DNA from: Halalkaliarchaeum sp. AArc-CO
GTDB lineage: Archaea > Halobacteriota > Halobacteria > Halobacteriales > Haloferacaceae
Reading direction: 5' to 3'
Length of the DNA: 64,000 bases
Assembly: GCF_024972735.1 (NCBI RefSeq)
Contig: NZ_CP087723.1
Location: forward strand, 682,001 to 746,000
Positions 60,691 to 64,000 of this stretch are shown piece by piece (within the stretch, counting starts at the first letter, position 1; every line of letters begins with the position of its first letter). A program made the translations under genes and the position numbers. The notes under the pieces were generated by a model. It made no database searches. It worked only from the letters and a program-made list of their open reading frames with translations, and was not told the origin of the DNA.

Positions 60691-62538
60691 ATGTACGAGT
60701 ACGACGTCATCGTGGTCGGCGCGGGCGGCGCCGGCCTCAGAGCGGCGATCGCGGCACAGGAGGCAGGGGCCGACGTGGCCATCGTCACGAAGCTCCATCC
60801 GGTCCGGTCCCACACCGGCGCGGCGGAGGGCGGCATCAACGCCGCACTCAGGGAGGGCGACTCTTGGGAGGATCACGCCTACGACACGATGAAAGGCTCC
60901 GACTACCTCGGCGACGCCCCGGCCATCGAGACGCTGTGTAAGGACAGTCCAGAGGAGACCGTCCAGCTGGAACACTGGGGAATGGCGTTCTCCCGCGACG
61001 ACGACGGTCGGATGAGCCAACGGCCGTTCGGCGGGCTGTCGTTCCCACGGACCACCTACGCCGGTGCGGAAACCGGCCACCAGCTGCTTCACACGCTGTA
61101 CGAGCAGCTCGTGAAGCGCGGCGTCGAGGTGTACGACGAGTGGCACGCCACGCGGCTCGCGGTTTCCGACGAGGAACAGCCGGAGGATCGGACGTGTCAC
61201 GGCGTCGTCGCCTACGACGTCAAAACCGGAGAGATCTCGGGGTTCAAGGCGAACGACGGCGTGATACTGGCGACCGGTGGTCCCGGCCAGGTGTACGATC
61301 ACACCACGAACGCGGTCGCCTGCACCGGTGACGGCACCGCAATGGCGTACCGTGCGGGGGTTCCGCTGGAGGACATGGAGTTCATCCAGTTCCACCCGAC
61401 GACGCTCCCCTCGACGGGTGTCCTCATCACGGAGGGCGTTCGGGGGGAAGGCGGAATCCTCTACAATGCGGAGGGGGAGCGGTTCATGTTCGAGCACGGC
61501 TACGCGAACAACGCCGGGGAGTTGGCCTCCCGGGACGTGGTCTCGCGGGCGGAACTCACCGAAGTGAACGAAGGGCGAGGAATCGAAGACGAGTACGTCC
61601 ATCTCGACATGCGCCACCTCGGCGAGGACCGGATCATCGACCGCCTGGAGAACATCGTTCACCTCGCGGAGGACTTCGAAGGCGTCGATCCTCTCGAGGA
61701 GCCGATGCCCGTAAAGCCCGGACAACACTTCGCGATGGGCGGGATCGAGACCGACGAGAACGGCCAGACGTGCATCGAGGGCCTGTACGCGGCCGGCGAG
61801 TGTGCGTGTGCGTCGGTTCACGGCGCCAACCGTCTGGGCGGGAACGCGCTGCCTGAGTTGACCGTCTTCGGCAAGCGGGCGGGCCACCACGCTGGAGGCA
61901 AAGAAATCGAGGAGGCGAAAATCGAGACGGGCAAACGCGGCGAGTACGAATCCGGTGGGATAGAAACGCCCGTAGAACTCGGCGAGGTCGACAGCTCCGG
62001 CGAACCTGTCGCTTCCGACGGTGGAACATCGGAAGACGGCAGTGGTGCGGAGGGGGGAGAGATCGTCGAACGCGCGGTCGAAGACGAACGAGAGCACGTC
62101 GAGATGCTGCTGGATCGCGACGACGGCGTCCACCACGCGGAGATACGGTCCGAACTCCAGGAGTCGATGACCCAGTACGTCAACGTGTTCCGCGAGGAGG
62201 GGGGGCTCGAACAGGCACTCCGGGACATCCGACGCGCACGCGAGCGGTACCAGGACGTCGCCGTGGCGGATCCCTCGCGGACGTTCAACACCGACCTGCT
62301 TCAGACGATCGAAACCCGGAACCTACTGGATCTGGCGGAGGCAATCACCATCGGTGCGCTGGCGCGCGAGGAGTTCCGGGGGGCCCACTGGCGGAAGGAA
62401 CACCAACGGCGAAAGGACGACGAGTGGCTCAAACACACCATGCTCTCGTGGAACGACGGCGATCCGGAGCTGTGGTTCCGGCCGGTCGTTCTCGAGGGTG
62501 AAGAGAAGACCTACGAACCGAAGACGCGCAGCTACTGA
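60691..62538 (+). CDS. Second succinate dehydrogenase/fumarate reductase flavoprotein
   Basis: 615 residues, a close tandem paralogue of sdhA. The catalytic Arg/His set is kept (QFHPT, EGVRGEGG, SRDVVSRA, HGANRLGGN). However, the substrate-loop reads QHFAMGGI instead of CHYTMGGI and the FAD loop GGNALPEL instead of GGNSLAEL. Long stretches are identical in DNA to sdhA (for example about 61353-61560). A purine-rich SD (GGAGAGGAGAT, about 60677-60687) precedes it. It could be an alternative sdhA, a fumarate reductase, or an unused copy. Confidence 0.9.
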   Translation: MYEYDVIVVGAGGAGLRAAIAAQEAGADVAIVTKLHPVRSHTGAAEGGINAALREGDSWEDHAYDTMKGSDYLGDAPAIETLCKDSPEETVQLEHWGMAFSRDDDGRMSQRPFGGLSFPRTTYAGAETGHQLLHTLYEQLVKRGVEVYDEWHATRLAVSDEEQPEDRTCHGVVAYDVKTGEISGFKANDGVILATGGPGQVYDHTTNAVACTGDGTAMAYRAGVPLEDMEFIQFHPTTLPSTGVLITEGVRGEGGILYNAEGERFMFEHGYANNAGELASRDVVSRAELTEVNEGRGIEDEYVHLDMRHLGEDRIIDRLENIVHLAEDFEGVDPLEEPMPVKPGQHFAMGGIETDENGQTCIEGLYAAGECACASVHGANRLGGNALPELTVFGKRAGHHAGGKEIEEAKIETGKRGEYESGGIETPVELGEVDSSGEPVASDGGTSEDGSGAEGGEIVERAVEDEREHVEMLLDRDDGVHHAEIRSELQESMTQYVNVFREEGGLEQALRDIRRARERYQDVAVADPSRTFNTDLLQTIETRNLLDLAEAITIGALAREEFRGAHWRKEHQRRKDDEWLKHTMLSWNDGDPELWFRPVVLEGEEKTYEPKTRSY

Positions 62539-62704
62539 TCCGCGTTTCGGTCGTAGTTCCGCCCGCGGACGCGACCTCCCGCAAGCAACGTTTTCGGGAA
62601 GCAGGGGATTCATAACGATCGTTTTGTGGTAATTCATAGCAAGCCCTTTTACCTCGCCCTTGTAAGTTCAGGATACTCGGCCCGAACGGGCCGCGGCCAA
62701 AACT
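62539..62704. other. Intergenic, promoter for the oxidoreductase gene
   Basis: 166 bases with a CCCTTTTACCTC TATA-like element (about 62644-62655). Nothing else recognised. Confidence 0.4.
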
Positions 62705-64000
62705 ATGACTGAAAGTGAACTCATCTGGCGGATTTCCGGCGGTTCGGGGGACGGTATCGCCTCGACTAGCCAGAACTTCGCCAAGGCGTTGATGCGTTCG
62801 GGACTGCACGTGTTTACGCACCGCCACTACCCCTCGCGGATCCGCGGTGGCCACACGTACACGGAGATCCGGGCGTCGGACGAACCCGTCAAGTCACGGG
62901 GTGACGGGTACAACTTCCTGCTCGCGCTGGGGGACTCCTTCGCCCGGAACCCACAGGAGGACGCCTACTACGGCAACGAGGAGCTCAAACCGCTCTCGGA
63001 GAACCTCGATGAACTCCGAGAGGGGGGCGTGATCGTCTACGATTCGGGGCTGCTCGACGCAGACGAGATCGAGGGCTTCGACCGACGAGTCGAGGAGAAC
63101 GACTGGCACGTCTATCCGATCGACCTCCGCGGGATGGCTCGCGAGCAGGGGCGTGAGGTCATGCGGAACACGGCCGGCGTCGGTGTGACGTGTGCGCTGA
63201 TCGGGATGGATCTGGAGTACATCCAGGACCTCATGCGCGAGGCGATGCCCGACAAGATCCTGGAGCCGAATCTCGAGATCCTCCAGACGGCGTACGAGCA
63301 GGTCCAGGAGGAGCACGATCCGGACGCCCACGACGTTCGGATCCCGTCCGGGGAACACGACGAACCGCAGCTCCTGATGTCGGGATCGGACGCGATCTCC
63401 TACGGCGCGATCGACGAAGGCTGCCGGTTCATCTCGGGGTATCCGATGACGCCGTGGACGGAGGTGTTCACCATTATGACACAGGCCCTGTCGGGGCTCG
63501 GAGGAATCTCCGAGCAGGTCGAAGACGAGATCGCGGCGGCGGCGCTGGCGCTCGGGGCGTCCCACGCCGGCGTCAAGGCGATGTCCGGCTCCTCCGGCGG
63601 CGGATTCGCGTTGATGTCCGAGCCGCTCGGGCTGGCGGAGATGACCGAGACGCCCGTGGTGTTCGTCGAGGCGATGCGTGCCGGTCCGTCCACAGGAATG
63701 CCGACGAAGACCGAACAGGGCGACCTCGAACACGTCCTGTACACTTCTCAGGGTGACACCCACCGGGTGGTGTTCGCTCCGGGAACCGTCGAGGAGGCGT
63801 ACGACCAGACCCGCACGGCGTTCCGGATCGCCTACGAGTACCAGATTCCGGCGATCGTCCTGTACGACCAGAAGCTCGGCGGGGAGCTGATAAGCGTCCC
63901 CGAGAGCACGTTCGACCGGGAGCCGAACCCGGACCTGGGATCGGTGCTCACGGAAGAAGAGCTCGTGGACGCGCCGCACAACGCCGCCGGCAAGTACGAG
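62705..64000 (+). CDS. 2-oxoacid:ferredoxin oxidoreductase alpha subunit (partial, runs off window)
   Basis: At least 432 residues, open to the window end. The N-terminal gamma-like domain (WRISGGSGDGIASTSQNFAKAL, HRHYPSRIRGGHTY) is fused to the alpha domain (LLMSGSDAISYGAIDEGCRFISGYPMTPWTEV, QVEDEIAAAALALGASHAG, TEQGDLEH). This is the KorA/PorA fusion that haloarchaea use for 2-oxoglutarate or pyruvate decarboxylation with ferredoxin. The beta subunit is presumably beyond the edge. Start ATG 62705. Confidence 0.93.
   Translation, partial: MTESELIWRISGGSGDGIASTSQNFAKALMRSGLHVFTHRHYPSRIRGGHTYTEIRASDEPVKSRGDGYNFLLALGDSFARNPQEDAYYGNEELKPLSENLDELREGGVIVYDSGLLDADEIEGFDRRVEENDWHVYPIDLRGMAREQGREVMRNTAGVGVTCALIGMDLEYIQDLMREAMPDKILEPNLEILQTAYEQVQEEHDPDAHDVRIPSGEHDEPQLLMSGSDAISYGAIDEGCRFISGYPMTPWTEVFTIMTQALSGLGGISEQVEDEIAAAALALGASHAGVKAMSGSSGGGFALMSEPLGLAEMTETPVVFVEAMRAGPSTGMPTKTEQGDLEHVLYTSQGDTHRVVFAPGTVEEAYDQTRTAFRIAYEYQIPAIVLYDQKLGGELISVPESTFDREPNPDLGSVLTEEELVDAPHNAAGKYE

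Noticed and set aside
62894-63979. 361-codon minus-strand frame at the right edge
   Set aside because: It lies opposite the oxidoreductase alpha gene, whose motifs are unambiguous.

Overview
The window is chromosomal DNA of a halophilic archaeon (class Halobacteria). The evidence is high G+C, strongly acidic proteins, archaeal enzyme types (RIO2 kinase, type II GAPDH, pantoate kinase, 2-oxoacid:ferredoxin oxidoreductase), families largely known from haloarchaea (HVO_0476-type zinc ribbon, DUF5820-like, DUF2391-like), twin-arginine lipoprotein signals, and TATA boxes about 25 bp before start codons with little or no leader. I cannot name the genus.

Layout: 1-2.9 kb holds an AT-richer foreign-looking gene, a decayed copy of the rio2 3' end, rio2, and an SRPBCC gene broken by one TGA codon. 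3.0-7.6 kb is an iron block: two nicotianamine-synthase-like SAM enzymes (one fused to FeoA), a flippase-like membrane protein and FeoB, with two matching DtxR-type operators. 7.6-9.9 kb is a methylmalonyl-CoA mutase set (B12-binding subunit, MeaB GTPase, methyltransferase). 10-14.3 kb has a membrane protein, an FKBP chaperone, and a divergent mttB-like/SDR pair sharing a palindrome. 14.3-15.3 kb is an array of 122-138 bp repeats built from the 3' half of the adjacent tRNA-Arg. 15.4-28.3 kb is mostly housekeeping: tatA, trpB, GAPDH, sucCD, a carotenoid oxygenase and an Mrp ATPase. 28.4-32.9 kb is an SsuABC/TauABC-type importer with a regulator. 33.7-41.7 kb is a four-gene PrkA-PrkA-YeaH-SpoVR operon preceded by overlapping small ORFs. 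41.7-43.6 kb has two membrane-anchored HTH proteins and YjbQ.

43.6-51.2 kb is an accessory island ending at tRNA-Glu. It carries a broken IS1595-type element, a candidate Panacea-like/PIN toxin-antitoxin pair, decayed genes, an HTH operon, and an intact IS200/IS605 element (TnpA + TnpB) with covarying end hairpins. 51.3-64 kb returns to core genes: two DUF2391 proteins, Sir2, pantoate kinase, a RimK-like ligase fused to a retropepsin-like domain opposite an aspartoacylase-family enzyme, succinate dehydrogenase sdhCDBA with a second sdhA, and the 5' part of a 2-oxoacid:ferredoxin oxidoreductase alpha gene that runs off the window.

The best candidates for undescribed biology are the iron-regulated NAS-like/FeoA fusion locus, the tRNA T-arm repeat arrays beside two different tRNAs, and the Panacea-like/PIN pair. 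All functional calls rest on reading motifs by eye; no database search was run.
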